Shown piece after piece: positions 1-33,439 of a DNA stretch of 64,000 bases (positions are counted from its first letter, which is position 1; every line of letters begins with the position of its first letter). Source of the stretch: Synchiropus splendidus (lineage: Eukaryota; Chordata; Actinopteri; Syngnathiformes; Callionymidae). A program made the position numbers and the translations under genes. Location: contig NC_071348.1 of the NCBI RefSeq assembly GCF_027744825.2, positions 11,627,563 to 11,691,562 of the forward strand. Direction: 5' to 3'. The notes below the pieces were generated by a model. That model ran no database searches and was not told the origin of the DNA. It worked only from the letters and a program-made list of their open reading frames with translations.

Positions 1-21884
<21,884 letters not shown>

Positions 21885-22946
21885 CAGGACACCCCCCTGC
21901 TGGCTAGTGTTGTCTGAAGGTGTGCGCGTGTATGAGTTAGTCGATGACAGCTGCTGTCAGAAAAAGCTGCCCCACATTATTGGTCCATGTTGGACCTCAC
22001 AGTGAGTTTATTCCTTCCCACCTCTCTGACACTTCTGTGTCAAAACAGAGAAACATGAAAAAACGTTTTTAGTACTTGAAAAGCTGTACGGAGAGGTGGC
22101 TGTGTCTCACATGACTTTTTTAGCTGTCCCCCCCTTCTTTTATTGCAGTTTTTTTTTCCACTTTTAATTTTTTTTTTCACTTTTTGGATGTTTGATGGTG
22201 CGTTCATGTGCTCCATGTTTTCGACGTTTTGATTTGGATGGAATTGTCTTCTGATACAAGCGCTGTCAATATGCAAAAGGATGCCCTGTAATATTGCATT
22301 TTTAAAACTAATGTCTGACTGCTGGCAGAGGTCACTGTCAGAATTATTGCGACGGTACATGAACGCACCATCTCTCAATGGCTGACCTGTCTGTGCTAAA
22401 ATACCAAATGGGCGTACCTTCGCCGGTACTCGTCGATCAGTGTTTAATATAAAGGTGTGAGTGGCTGTATTTTGCATGTGCAGAAGAAAGAGAGAAGCTC
22501 TTCTTTTTTTTATATATATAAAAGCTGTTTTTTACAGAGGTCACAGAGCGAAAGGGGTCATATTTCTATGTCTGGATGCGTCCTCTTCATTAGCAATACC
22601 CTGTGCCTTTCTGTCTTAAACGTGTGTTTGTGCCTGTTTGGCCTTTGCCCTTCGACGTAAATGTGCCTGTGCGTGCGAGCGTGTTTGTTAAGGTCATGAG
22701 TGTGTTTTTAAAATTCAAGCAGTGGCATACAGTTTGATAGTCTCTCAAAGAGAAGTGTATTTATAGCAGTTGAGAAAACTATCTATTGTTATACGGCTCT
22801 TTGTGCTACTCTATATCCAGCTGTTTATACCTGAGGTACAGCAAGGGGAGGGATTTGACAACGGCTTGTCGATGCAGTTGAAAGGAGGAACAAATGAAGA
22901 TGCGTCAAACTTTTTGTGGTAAAGCAAGTACTTGGGAGAGGAGATT

Positions 22947-23580
22947 TATGGGAGTATATCAGTGCCATCAGGATATTGAAACATTGAACTTTTCAATTAA
23001 ATGTTTCTTTAAACATTGAAATATTTTTTAAATAATTCAATTCAATAATTTCCATGTTCAAAGGTTGAATTTATTTGAATAATTTGATTTCAAAATATTA
23101 ATATTTTTAAAATGAATCGTTTTTTTACACAAAGAGTTTGATATTCTAATTCAAAACATTCAATATTTTTAGGTCCATGGACTTTTAAATTCAATATAGA
23201 AACGCTGGTATAACAGTACCATCAGGCAAGACCAACGGGGTTCCGAGCTGTGAAACTTAGCTAAGAATATATTGAATTTAAAGTTTTCATTTTAAATATT
23301 TGGAATTAGATTGCGAAACTGTATGCATACTAAAATGTAACTCATTTTGACAATACTTGAATCATTAAACTCAAATATATGTATAAAAAAATCAACCTTT
23401 CAATTTAGAAATTACAGAATTATATTATTCAATAAAAACCATCCTATATGCAGATAACTTAAAATACAGATTACTCAAATAAAAAAAAAATAAACAGCAA
23501 CATTTCTTTTTTTTTTATCAATATTTTCGGTATTTGAAATGTAACATTTAATATGCTGATGGTACTGATATACTCCCATA
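22947..23580. mobile_element. 634-bp inverted-repeat transposon (MITE) in the PHIP 3'UTR
   Basis: Terminal inverted repeats of 25 bp at 22947-22971 and 23556-23580 differ at one base; the outer end reads TATGGGAGTATATCAGT. Perfect 6-bp direct repeats GAGATT flank the element (22941-22946 and 23581-23586). The interior is very AT-rich with many TTGAA/TTCAA words and no coding frame. A partial internal echo of the terminus (ACAGTACCATCAGG) lies near 23212-23226. The superfamily is not clear from the ends alone. Confidence 0.85.
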
Positions 23581-24621
23581 GAGATTATACACAAGATGAT
23601 TGTGTGCCTTTTATTGAACGCTCCGTTTCAGTCGGAGGCCTTCAGAAAAACAAGTTCAAACAGCTTCACCTAAGAAGTGGATGGCTTTTTTTTAACTCAG
23701 AATTTGTCCCTCCCTCTCTGAGCCACTGAAGCCAATGGACCCATCAACTAATCGGTAGAATCTTTGTACTGACTCACTGCGTTGATGCTGACTTCTTCCC
23801 CAGTTGTCTTCTATTCGAAGGTTTTATTCATATCTGAGGGCACTGAAGTTTTATCTAAGGCTTATGAATGTTTTTTTTTTTTGTTCTTGTGGCGCTTTTT
23901 TGTGCTCCTGCCATGGGGATGTTGTTGAGCCCGCTGTTTGTTGTATTGTGCCAACCTTGGGCGACAGCTAATGTCCAGTTATAAAAAAAATTCTGGGTCC
24001 CTAAATATGACTCATCCTGCAGTTCATCCAACAGAAGAGCTGCAGCCCAGCAATAATGAAATGATGGTTCATCTATATTAACTTTACCACGATAGCACCT
24101 CTGTGGCTTCTCTCCTGTGTCTAGATCAGACGTTTTGATATGAGCGTGAACTCTCTCACTCCTTTTACAGTGCACAGAGATTTGTAGGATAAAAAAGGTG
24201 TGACGTCCTGCTCTCTGGACACAGGTCAGACGACCCTCTGCCGGACACGGGTACTTACCTCAGCTCCCTTGTGGCGAAAGCTCATTGCTAATTCATTTCT
24301 TTTAACCTCCAACTGTTATTGTTCAGATCTTTTTGAAAACACAAGACCCCTAAACACTCAAATTTGTTGTAGATGTTGTTGCGTTCCACGGTTGTGAGCT
24401 GATTCAGAGGTCAAACGTGACTGAAGAGTGTATGGTTGCTGCATGGCGGAAAGATGAGAAAGAAGAAAAAGAGTTTACATAAACGGAGCGAAGAGGACGT
24501 CTTTGATATATTGGATACATTTTTAATAAATATAAATTAATGCAAAAAATGTACTTAAAGTCTAGAATGTATGTGTAGGGGAGTACTGCTGTCCTGTAAG
24601 TTCGTACCAATATTTTAACTG

Positions 24622-24627
24622 AATAAA
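24622..24627 (+). terminator. Putative PHIP poly(A) signal AATAAA
   Basis: Canonical hexamer about 2.7 kb after the PHIP stop, followed by a TG/T-rich stretch (GTCATTGTTTTTG). The satellite array starts about 57 bp further on, so the transcript probably ends just before it. Confidence 0.55.
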
Positions 24628-24683
24628 CAAGCTGTGTTTCCACATCTGAGAAGTCATTGTTTTTGCACCACTGCTATTTTGAG

Positions 24684-26553
24684 ATGTTTAAAACTAATGT
24701 CATATTTATGTTTTTCCTATAAATTATTTAACTCACTTATCATGTTTCTAAACCTGCATAAATATTCAGATATGTGAGGGTTAATATTACATTTTTTTAA
24801 ATTCAAAATAAAGTTAATAATATAAGCTCACATTAATAGCCTAATCTGTATATTAATATTAAACAATTATAAATGCTTAAAACTAATGTCATATTTATGT
24901 TTTTCCCATAAATTATTTAACTCACTTATCATGTTTCTAAACCTGCATAAATATTCGGATATGTGAGGGTTAATATTACATTTTTTTAATTCAAAATAAA
25001 GTGAATAATAAAAGCTCACATTAATAGCCTAATCTTTATCTTAATATTAAACAATTATAAATGTTTAAAACTCATGCCATATTTATGTTTTTCACATAAA
25101 TTATTTAACTCACTTATCATGTTTCTAAACCTGCATAAATATTTGGATATGTTAGGGTTAATATTACATTTTTTTAAATTAAAGTGAATGATAAAAGCTC
25201 ACATTAATAGCGTAATCTTTATCTTAATATTAAACAATTATAAATGTTTAAAACTCATGCCATATTTATGTTTTTCCTATAAATTATTTAACTCACTTAT
25301 CATGTTTCTAAACCTGCATAAATATTCGGATATGTGAGGTTAATATTAGATTTTTTTAAATTCAAATTAAAGATAATAATAAAAGCTCACATTAATAGCG
25401 TAATCTTTATATTAATATTAAACAATTATAAATGTTTAAAACTCATGCCATATTTATGTTTTTCCTATAAATCATTTAACTCACTTATCATGTTTCTAAA
25501 CCTGCATAAATATTTGGATATGTGAGGGTTAATATTACATTTTTTTAATTCAAAATAAAGTGAATAATAAAAGCTCACATTAATAGCCTAATCTTTATCT
25601 TAATATTAAACAATTATAAATGTTTAAAACTCATGCCATATTTATGTTTTTCCCATAAATTATTTAACTCACTTATCATGTTTCTAAACCTGCATAAATA
25701 TTTGGATATGTTAGGGTTAATATTACATTTTTTAAAATTAAAGTGAATGATAAAAGCTCACATTAATAGCGTAATCTTTATCTTAATATTAAACAATTAT
25801 AAATGTTTAAAACTCATGCCATATTTATGTTTTTCCTATAAATTATTTAACTCACTTATCATGTTTCTAAACCTGCATAAATATTCGGATATGTGAGGTT
25901 AATATTAGATTTTTTTTAATTCAAATTAAAGATAATAATAAAAGCTCACATTAATAGCGTAATCTTTATATTAATATTAAACAATTATAAATGTTTAAAA
26001 CTCATGCCATATTTATGTTTTTCCTATAAATCATTTAACTCACTTATCATGTTTCTAAACCTGCATTAATATTCAGATATGTGAGGTTAATATTAGATTT
26101 TTTTAAATTCAAAATAAAGATAATAATAAAAGCTCACATTAATAGCGTAATCTTTATATTAATATTAAACAATTATAAATGCTTAAAACTAATGCCATAT
26201 TTATGTTTTTCCCATAAATTATTTAACTCACTTGTCATTTTTCTCTAAACCTGCATAAATATTCGGATATGTGAGGGTTAATATTACATTTTTTTAATTC
26301 AAAATAAAGTGAATAATAAAAGCTCACATTAATAGCCTAATCTTTATCTTAATATTAAACAATTATAAATGTTTAAAACTCATGCCATATTTATGTTTTT
26401 CCCATAAATTATTTAACTCACTTATCATGTTTCTAAACCTGCATAAATATTCGGATATGTGAGGTTAATATTAGATTTTTTTAAATTCAAATTAAAGATA
26501 ATAATAAAAGCTCACATTAATAGCGTAATCTTTATATTAATATTAAACAATTA
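24684..26553. repeat. Tandem satellite, ten ~188-bp AT-rich units
   Basis: Units begin at about 24684, 24873, 25061, 25244, 25432, 25620, 25803, 25991, 26179 and 26369, with spacings 183-190 bp. Each starts ATGTTTAAAACTMATG (or ATGCTTAAAACTAATG) and contains TTATTTAACTCACTTATCAT, AACCTGCATAAATATT and AAAGCTCACATTAATAG. Three unit types can be told apart: one with CCTAATC, one with GTTAGGG and a ~5-bp deletion, and one with GAGGTTAATATTAGA. They recur in the same order in units 2-4 and 5-7, a 559-bp higher-order period. Short frames inside it are by-products of the repeat. Confidence 0.96.
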
Positions 26554-27042
26554 TGCATGTCATGTCTTTTTTTTTTTTTTTTTTTTTTCAATGAGAGGAA
26601 GAAAGATGCCTGTCGCAACAGCAACATCAAGTTCTTGTTCGCTGCAACTTTTGGTAAGAATTCCTCCGCAATACGGCTGAAAACAAACACTGCCGCCAAG
26701 CGCCAATTAACAGAACTACAATCTAAACCAGTTCTTCGCCTCAACAGCCGACAGTTTCGAGTTTGACTGACGTGGCGAGCGATTAAAGGTCAACAGGTTG
26801 CGCCGTGGGCTCCGGTGATTGGGCGGACTCTCGCGAATAATAATTCGGGCTGAAACGCCAACAGACAGGTGGAACTGAGATGGCGCTGCTTTGCATTAAA
26901 TAAAGGAAGTGAGAGTCACTTCGCAAAGCTGAAATGCAACACAGTGAGCGCTGACGGGTTGAACAGGTGACTGAACTGGTTCCAAGTTTCTCCTCTGGAG
27001 TTGCTCGGCTCTCAGGCACCTGCGTGGCCTCTGTGCCCGGAC
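26554..27042 (+). promoter_or_regulatory. Upstream region of the YccV-domain gene
   Basis: Begins with a run of about 22 T (26567-26588) at the end of the satellite. From about 26600 GC and CpG content rise toward the start codon at 27043, which suggests a promoter and short 5'UTR. I see no unambiguous TATA box or other defined element. Confidence 0.4.
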
Positions 27043-29622
27043 ATGCCGGAGCTCTCCCCGGTGGCGGTGCTCCAGCTGCTGCTGCTGCTCTCCGCCGTCC
27101 CCGCGCAGTACTTCATTTCCCGGTGGACCGGCGGCTCCTCAGTGCAGCGCTACCACGCGACCTCACGGTACGTGGGCCGGATGTCGGACTTCAGGTCTCC
27201 GAAGTTACTGTAGAAAACTGCTGTAGTCACGCAGCTAACAACATGCTACATTAAGAGCAGTCAACACCGTCATTCATGAATGAAGTGGGTCGAAATTTCC
27301 TTTCACCTACGACGAGATGTAGAATAAAATGAACCAAAGGCACATGTTATTGTCACAAAAATGACCCTTTTCAGCAGTTTGTCAGGTCATATTTTCTTTT
27401 TCATTCCTGAACAAAACACAAATACGGAAGATCCTTCCTGAAGTTAAAAGCTGTCAAAGAAATGTGACTCATATTCTATCAACAGCTTCCTTCTTTGGAC
27501 TATAACAAATATATAAAGGACCATATTGGAATCCTGACTTTTTTTTCCTCCAAATTATTATTAGTAATGAAGGTTTTTATTTTGTGTTAGTGTTGTCTGT
27601 TTTCTGTTGCTGTGACTGTAAATTATGTATTAATGAAAGAAAATACATTATTAGAATATATTTTTTAGTGCGTAAAAAGTCAAAACAAGGGCAGCGGTAT
27701 ATTACATTTATGCACTGTATTAAAAATAAATATATTTTTATCAACTCTATAAAAGTACACCTTAATGGATTTTCTTACACATTTATTGGAATTTTTATTT
27801 ATTTAGATATATATATTTTTTTATATTTCTGCGAATCACATTTGATTTCTGATTGATCTGGAAATATGATCGAAGCACATGACTGAACGCAATATACACA
27901 ATATATGTTTGAAAGCCGACTAAAAAAGGTGAATAAATTGGATTATTTGTAAGTATCTGAAAATTGTCATTTACAGAATGTTAAGAACAACCACAAAGAT
28001 TTATTAAAATACATATGGGATTTTGAAGAATTAAAATTTAGATGTGCATTTGAGTCTAAACAAGCAGAGATTATATCTGAAATATTACAGGTGGACATTT
28101 ATAGAAGCTCAGAGTTGCAGGCAGGCAAAAATCTTTTTGGATCAGTGGCACATTATTTCGTGATATTATTATGTATACATATTTTTCTTCTCCTTAGCTT
28201 CTGTAGATATTAATGTACAAACAATACAAATGAATTGTGATCATGAAATCCATCTAGTAGAGCGCTTTTGAACCCTTCAGGTTATTACGAATATGGAGAG
28301 AGTGGCGAGCCTCCTATCTCAGCCTTGACTCATGGGGTGAGTGGTTGAACCAGCAGATGTCCAGATTCATGTAAGTCAATCTCTCAGTTCTGTTTCTCTC
28401 TACTTCTATTCTAAACATAGTGTTTTAACGATTGAACATTTTTAAGGTCTTTCATTGGATTAGACGACGAGGACGAGCTTGAATCCTCATTTTCAATCGA
28501 GAGCATGATGTTCAACAATGACAAAGGATATTTTGGAGGTGTGTGCATTTTCAGATTGTTTGAATAATTCCAGCCTCAGTCTGAGGGATTGTTTGTCCTT
28601 TGCTGCAGCATCAAAGGAAGTGCGCAGCCCCAGGCCTCTGTTTGTTTTCCTGCGTGTGGGTGAGGTGGTGATGGAGAGGCGAGGTCAGCGGGTCGGCGTG
28701 GTGGTGAGCTGGGACCCCGAGATGCGAGCTCCGGTCACATGGGTCAAGAGAATGTACAGCAACATGGATGTAAGGTCATCGCTCAACTGTTTTTTTTTGT
28801 GGTGGATTTGGGAGTGAAGCTTGAGGTTTAGTGTGTGGACCATATTTTGGGGGGGAGCTGGGTCGGTTTGTAACTGAAATAAGCAACTTTAATGTGTCTG
28901 TTGTGGCAAAAATATGTATGTTTGAACTTCAGCTGCTTTACATGTGACTTTATGGTGGAACAGTGGACGGTGCATGGCCATTTTTATGTGTTTTCTAACC
29001 ACCAATTTTCATTCTATAAACATCCTGGTCAGACGCATCACAACTCCGGCTGAAGGGGGCGACTCGAGCACTATGTTTACCTGTCTTACAGGTTGGAGGA
29101 GTGGGAGGAGCTATAGTGTGGGCTGGGAACATGCCTTACACAAACTCGCATATCAAAAAGCATTTTGGTGGAATTGTTGAGCGTTTTTCTCAACAATTTA
29201 GGAATTTAAAGGGGGCACTTTTCTCCATCCACCTGAATGTTCTTCCTGTGTTTCAGTTTCCTCCTGGTACTTTGTGACTCTATATTGATCAAAAGTGTGT
29301 TCATCTTCATTTTTTCTGGTGTACGCAGGGCCCCGCTGCAGAGAGGACCCCTCATTACAAAGTGCTGTTCAGCGGCCCCGGGCCCTCGTCTCTTCTCGTA
29401 GCATACTTGCCTCAAACACAACTGGAGCGCATCACTGGGGCAAAGGTAGGAGACCGAAAATACTGCCCACCTCTGTGTATTCACCAGCGTTTCACCTCAC
29501 AGCCCGACATCCCCACGTTAGAGCAGTACTTCTCCCACTTTGATGGGGAGAGATTCGTCCTGCAGCCGTGGCTCAGAGAGCTCTTTCCTGAGGACGAGGC
29601 CGAGGAAAACACCCTTCCCTGA
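27043..29622 (+). CDS. YccV/HspQ-like (hemimethylated-DNA-binding family) domain protein
   Basis: Five coding exons: 27043-27167, 28281-28370, 28447-28538, 28609-28769, 29329-29622. Phases agree throughout; 253 residues if the last exon is continuous. The start is the first in-frame ATG. Residues 1-25 (MPELSPVAVLQLLLLLSAVP) look like a signal peptide or membrane anchor. A charged middle (LDDEDELESS) follows. The fourth and fifth exons match the YccV-like domain: FLRVGEVVMERRGQRVGVVV, SWDPEMRAPVTWVKRM, HYKVLFSGPG, LLVAYLPQTQLERI, then YFSHFDGERFVLQPWLRELF with an acidic end. In other proteins the domain occurs in bacterial HspQ and the C-terminus of FBXO21. A secretory or membrane location is only inferred from the N-terminus. 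The 57 bases 29446-29502 begin GTAGGA, end CAG, are in frame and fall where the family shows no insertion, so they may be a tiny intron (then 234 residues). Confidence 0.85.
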
Positions 29623-29740
29623 ATGACTTGCCACGACCATGAATGCAAAAGGCCAAAGTTAAAGCTGCTACTCATTCAACACTCTTGTGTTGGATCGGTA
29701 CAGATACACAGTGTTTTGAAGTTGAAACATAGAAAACCAT

Positions 29741-29746
29741 TTTATT
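29741..29746 (-). terminator. Poly(A) signal AATAAA of IRAK1BP1
   Basis: TTTATT on the + strand reads AATAAA on the - strand, about 65 bp past the IRAK1BP1 stop codon. It lies inside the 3'UTR of the convergent YccV-domain gene. Confidence 0.75.
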
Positions 29747-29790
29747 TCTTTGCTCCAGCTGTAGCTTAAAAACTGCACTTTGATTCCGCC

Positions 29791-29796
29791 AATAAA
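29791..29796 (+). terminator. Poly(A) signal AATAAA of the YccV-domain gene
   Basis: Canonical hexamer 169 bp after the stop codon. Cleavage 10-30 bases later would fall at or past the IRAK1BP1 stop codon (29811-29813, opposite strand), so the two 3' ends overlap. Confidence 0.8.
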
Positions 29797-29810
29797 TGTT
29801 TTAACAGACT

Positions 29811-30701
29811 TCAGAGTTTCTTCCTGCTTCCATCCCGGAGGCTGAAGCAGACGGACACTCGGGCAGAGGCGGTGATTTTCGGCACGTTGGGGAGGCGAGA
29901 CGCGGCGGCCGCCCCTTGCCCTCCATCCTCTTCCTCAGTCCTCCACTCTTTGGTTTCCTCCTCTCTCACCAGTTGGGGTGGCCCCAGTGTTTGACCCAGT
30001 AGCTGACTGACCTTTCTGGCCTTCTGCTGGGCACTTTCCACGGCTGAAACGCAGGCGTGCTCCCTGGCCAGCGCAAGCATGTTCAGCTCAAGGGCTTTGA
30101 CAAGAGCACAAAGATGCATTTACCTCAGTTGACTGAGACGCTCGGCGCTGTGGAAGAACTGCGGGACGCCGATGCTCACGCTCTTGTCAAGCTTCTCTAA
30201 CAACACACTGTTTATTTGCTCCATCTTCTCGAAATCGGAGAACGTCACCGCGATCTGCCGGACACAAACATCCACACGATGAAGCGTTGGCTTGTTTTCC
30301 TGCAATATTCAAAGCCACCTCAGCATCCATCTGGTAGAAGTTTTCTTCTCGATGCAGAAGCTTCCTCATGGTGGTGTCTTGGCTGCTGACGTCATGTTGC
30401 CTGAGGAGTTACAATCGAAGTCGTAAAAGCGTTTCATAGATGGTATTTCGCGGCACTACCGTAATGTCTGGAGGATGTATTCGACTCGTCGTGAAACGCT
30501 GCTGGTGGCCAGGTCGACCGAGTCCTTGCTGCTGCCCACACTGACCCGCAGTGTCGCTCTGTCCGCCGGGTAACAAACCTCCGCCGTCCCTGTCACCGTC
30601 ACTTTCCGAACCGGATTACCGGAGCGGTTACACGCTTCCTGGTTCCGATCACTGACGGCGTGCGGCGACGTTCGGATCAACGCTCCACTTCGGTCGTCCA
30701 T
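29811..30701 (-). CDS. irak1bp1: IRAK1BP1, IRAK1-binding protein 1 (SIMPL domain)
   Basis: Four coding exons on the - strand: 30460-30701, 30319-30400, 30124-30254, 29811-30063. Phases agree and give 235 residues (the human protein has 260). The SIMPL/DUF541 domain is visible from VRKVTVTGTAEVCYPADRAT through VSVGSSKDSVDLA, IAVTFSDFEKMEQINSVLLE, KLDKSVSIGVPQFFHSAERL and ARKVSQLLGQTLGPPQLVRE to the closing strand SARVSVCFSL. The mammalian protein binds IRAK1 and promotes NF-kB p65 transcriptional activity downstream of TNF/IL-1 signalling. Introns are only 64, 60 and 59 bp. Next to PHIP, this gene reproduces the human neighbourhood. The ATG at 30699-30701 has no in-frame rival nearby. Confidence 0.94.
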
Positions 30702-30790
30702 GATGGCTTCAAACTACTTCCCGCTGCTATGGTAATGACGCAATGCATCATGGGAGTTGGTGTCCTGCAACGCTTTATATACAGCTAACG
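30702..30790 (-). promoter_or_regulatory. IRAK1BP1 promoter region
   Basis: Immediately upstream of the start codon. On the - strand there is CAACTCCCATG (30749-30759) and, nearby, TGACGCAAT on the + strand (30736-30744), which resembles an ATF/C-EBP composite site. Both are sequence resemblances only; no TATA box is seen. Confidence 0.3.
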
Positions 30791-33439
30791 TATTTAACAG
30801 CAACATATCAACTATACTAAAACAGAAACATCCGTCAAATTTTACGTATAGTTCTTAAATTTGTTGAACAATACATTTTTTTTTAAATTTACCAAAGTTG
30901 ACATTTCCGTTTTGGCCAGTAGATGGCGGCAAACTATAATAAATAAATAGTGAATTAATGTATAAAAACAAACTTCAGCAACATCCGATTAAAAAAAAGT
31001 CCAAAATTCGGACACCAATTGCGCAACTTGCAGTTCTTTTTATTTGGTCAATGTTTATTATTCCATTCATGAAATGAAATGGTCTAGATTAGGTTTAAAA
31101 AGAGCTGATGTCTGAGGTCTTCATTTAGACGTCAATAGGTCCAGTAAATTTAAACCACAATCTACAATGACTGCTTTAACTTAGCGTTTTAATCCAACGT
31201 CATCTAATCGATTAAACAGTTGTCGTTTAATTTAATATATAGTAACTTATGGATTCAGTTATATAGTCTACATTTAGGCCAAAATATAAACCGACTAAAG
31301 ACAGGTGAAGTTCAGTCTAAACTCAGTCCTTGTAATGTTGTCTGTTCCCATGAAGAGATGGATCCAGAGTGTCCGCAGCATCTGTCACCTCCATCAAGAA
31401 TCTACATTGAGTCAACAATGAGTCAACAATTTGATCTCCTGTAACTGTCAAAAGTCCAAAAGCGCCTCACAAGCAGAGAACAGATGCGATCCAGGCACAT
31501 TATTGTTGCTCGTCTCTTGAAACAACCCTGTTTGTTTTGCTTCCCCGGAGCATTAAACTGTGAAACGGACTTCATAATCACAACCTAAAAATACAAGGCC
31601 ATATTTGTTGTTCCTGTCTCCAGTTTCACCGGTCCCCTGGTATGATCTGTGAAACTCTAGCTCGGATGCATACAAACCTCTGGCCAAGATCTGCTCTGCA
31701 ATCCACTCTTTTGTTGTTGGGCTCCCTTCTCGCATGTCCGGAATCTGCTGCAGGATGTTCCAATATTCACCCTCAGCTGTGTATCTTGCCCCACATCAGC
31801 CACTTCACATCTCTAAAAATACCAAGAGAAAGAGATGAATGGAGGGGGTTTTTCAGCTAAAAGTAATTTTCTATATTCTATGTAGGAAGGTCTTATATTC
31901 TGCTACATATACACTTCTGCTTTTCTTTTTAAATTTAAACATAATTTGATCATATTGCTGCTGTATATTTGCAATATCCATTTACTTCAAATTATGTATA
32001 AAATGTGTTGAAAAAAAATGAAACCCTGCCCTTAATATTGTTGTTGAATATTTATTGTCTGGTGTCAAAATCAATACAGGAAGTTGCAAAAGCAAGGACT
32101 CTTGTCACTTTAAAGTGACATTAAATAAAGCTGTATACAAAAAATAAAGGAATTACAATACCATTATATTGCACTTATTGGGGGATGATTTTTCCCATTA
32201 TATTTACATTTATTAAGACTGAATCGTTGTACAATAACAAGTAGGTAATTGACAAATAAAATTATCGACCTATTTATTTATAGATAAATTACAAATATGG
32301 TATTCATAATACAGGACAAATGAAATAATGAATTAAAATGCAGGCAAAATAACGTTTTAAATATTATTTTGTGTCCTTATTATTGTTTACTTTGCAAAAG
32401 TTCAGGATGTTCATGTTGACATCTGTAATAATCAAACAGATTATTCATTATTGAGGATGTAACTGATATTTGTTGAGTAACCTACACTTCCAGATGACCG
32501 AACATCTCTTCTCTAGAAGGTCCGTGTCCCCACAGCAGTCAATGTCCGCTCACTTTTATGACACCTTTATTTTCATATCCACTAAAACAATCTTAAGGCT
32601 CCGTCCCGCGTCTGTTTCACGATTTTATTTTGTTTTTTTCCTCTGAGTGAAGCTGATAAAACACACAGCCTGCAGTCCTCGTGTCCACAGCTGTCATCCG
32701 TCAAAGTTTTTACTGGAGACTGCAAGTCTTTTAATGCAAATCCCCCTGTAAAAAAACAGATGCTTGTGGAGGGGAATAATGCAATTCATTATTATTTTCG
32801 TTATTTCACTCTCCAGACCTCTCCGCTGTTGGTTTATAAGCTTCATTACACAAATATAAATCTTTTCAGGTGGATATCTATAGTGTGTGTTCAACATATA
32901 ATCCTTATTTTAATAACAATGAAGCCAAAGATGCAAAACATGAAAATGTTGGTCTCACAGGTGAGACAGTGATGACCATGATTTCATGCTGCCCTCACAA
33001 GGTCAGAGCAACTACGATTTTAGTTCTAAAAGAAAGTTTTTTTCAAAGACGTTCATCATAATTTTTTTTCTTTATTTTATGAGTCATTTTTGTCCCTCAA
33101 ATAAAAAAATATACAAACTGATTGAAATAGATATATAAGAAAATACCTTGCAATAAAGTGCATTTTTAAAATAAAATAGAAATCTTTAACCTGAATTCTG
33201 TTACCAAGATATTCACCACTTAAAATATATTCCATTATATTGAAATAACATCTAATCAAATAAAGAATACATTGTATTTACACACTAATATAATATTTGA
33301 AAAAAAAGTGTCTATATCAATTAAATAAAATTGCCTATCCCTGAGTTAAAGGATAATAAAAACCCCAAATACTGTCCTCTTTTCTGTCCAATACATGGCA
33401 CTTGAACTATGAAACACAATGAACTAGAAACACTTTGCC
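30791..33439. other. AT-rich intergenic DNA, nothing recognised
   Basis: No supported gene. Short frames lack splice context or family resemblance. AT content is high, especially 31860-32400 and 33060-33330. A 16-bp perfect palindrome GTCACTTTAAAGTGAC occurs at 32104-32119. Confidence 0.6.

Larger units (their letters stand above)
21885..24645 (+). other. phip: Probable PHIP 3'UTR
   Basis: From the stop codon to shortly after AATAAA at 24622-24627, the best-placed poly(A) signal before the satellite. The length of ~2.7 kb is plausible for this gene. It contains T-rich stretches and the inverted-repeat transposon at 22947-23580. An earlier AATAAA near 23432, inside that transposon, could give a shorter transcript. 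No other gene is visible here. Confidence 0.6.

Noticed and set aside
25334..26680. Repeated short frames beginning MRLILDFFKFKLK
   Set aside because: The same frame recurs because the satellite unit repeats; it has no promoter or independent support.
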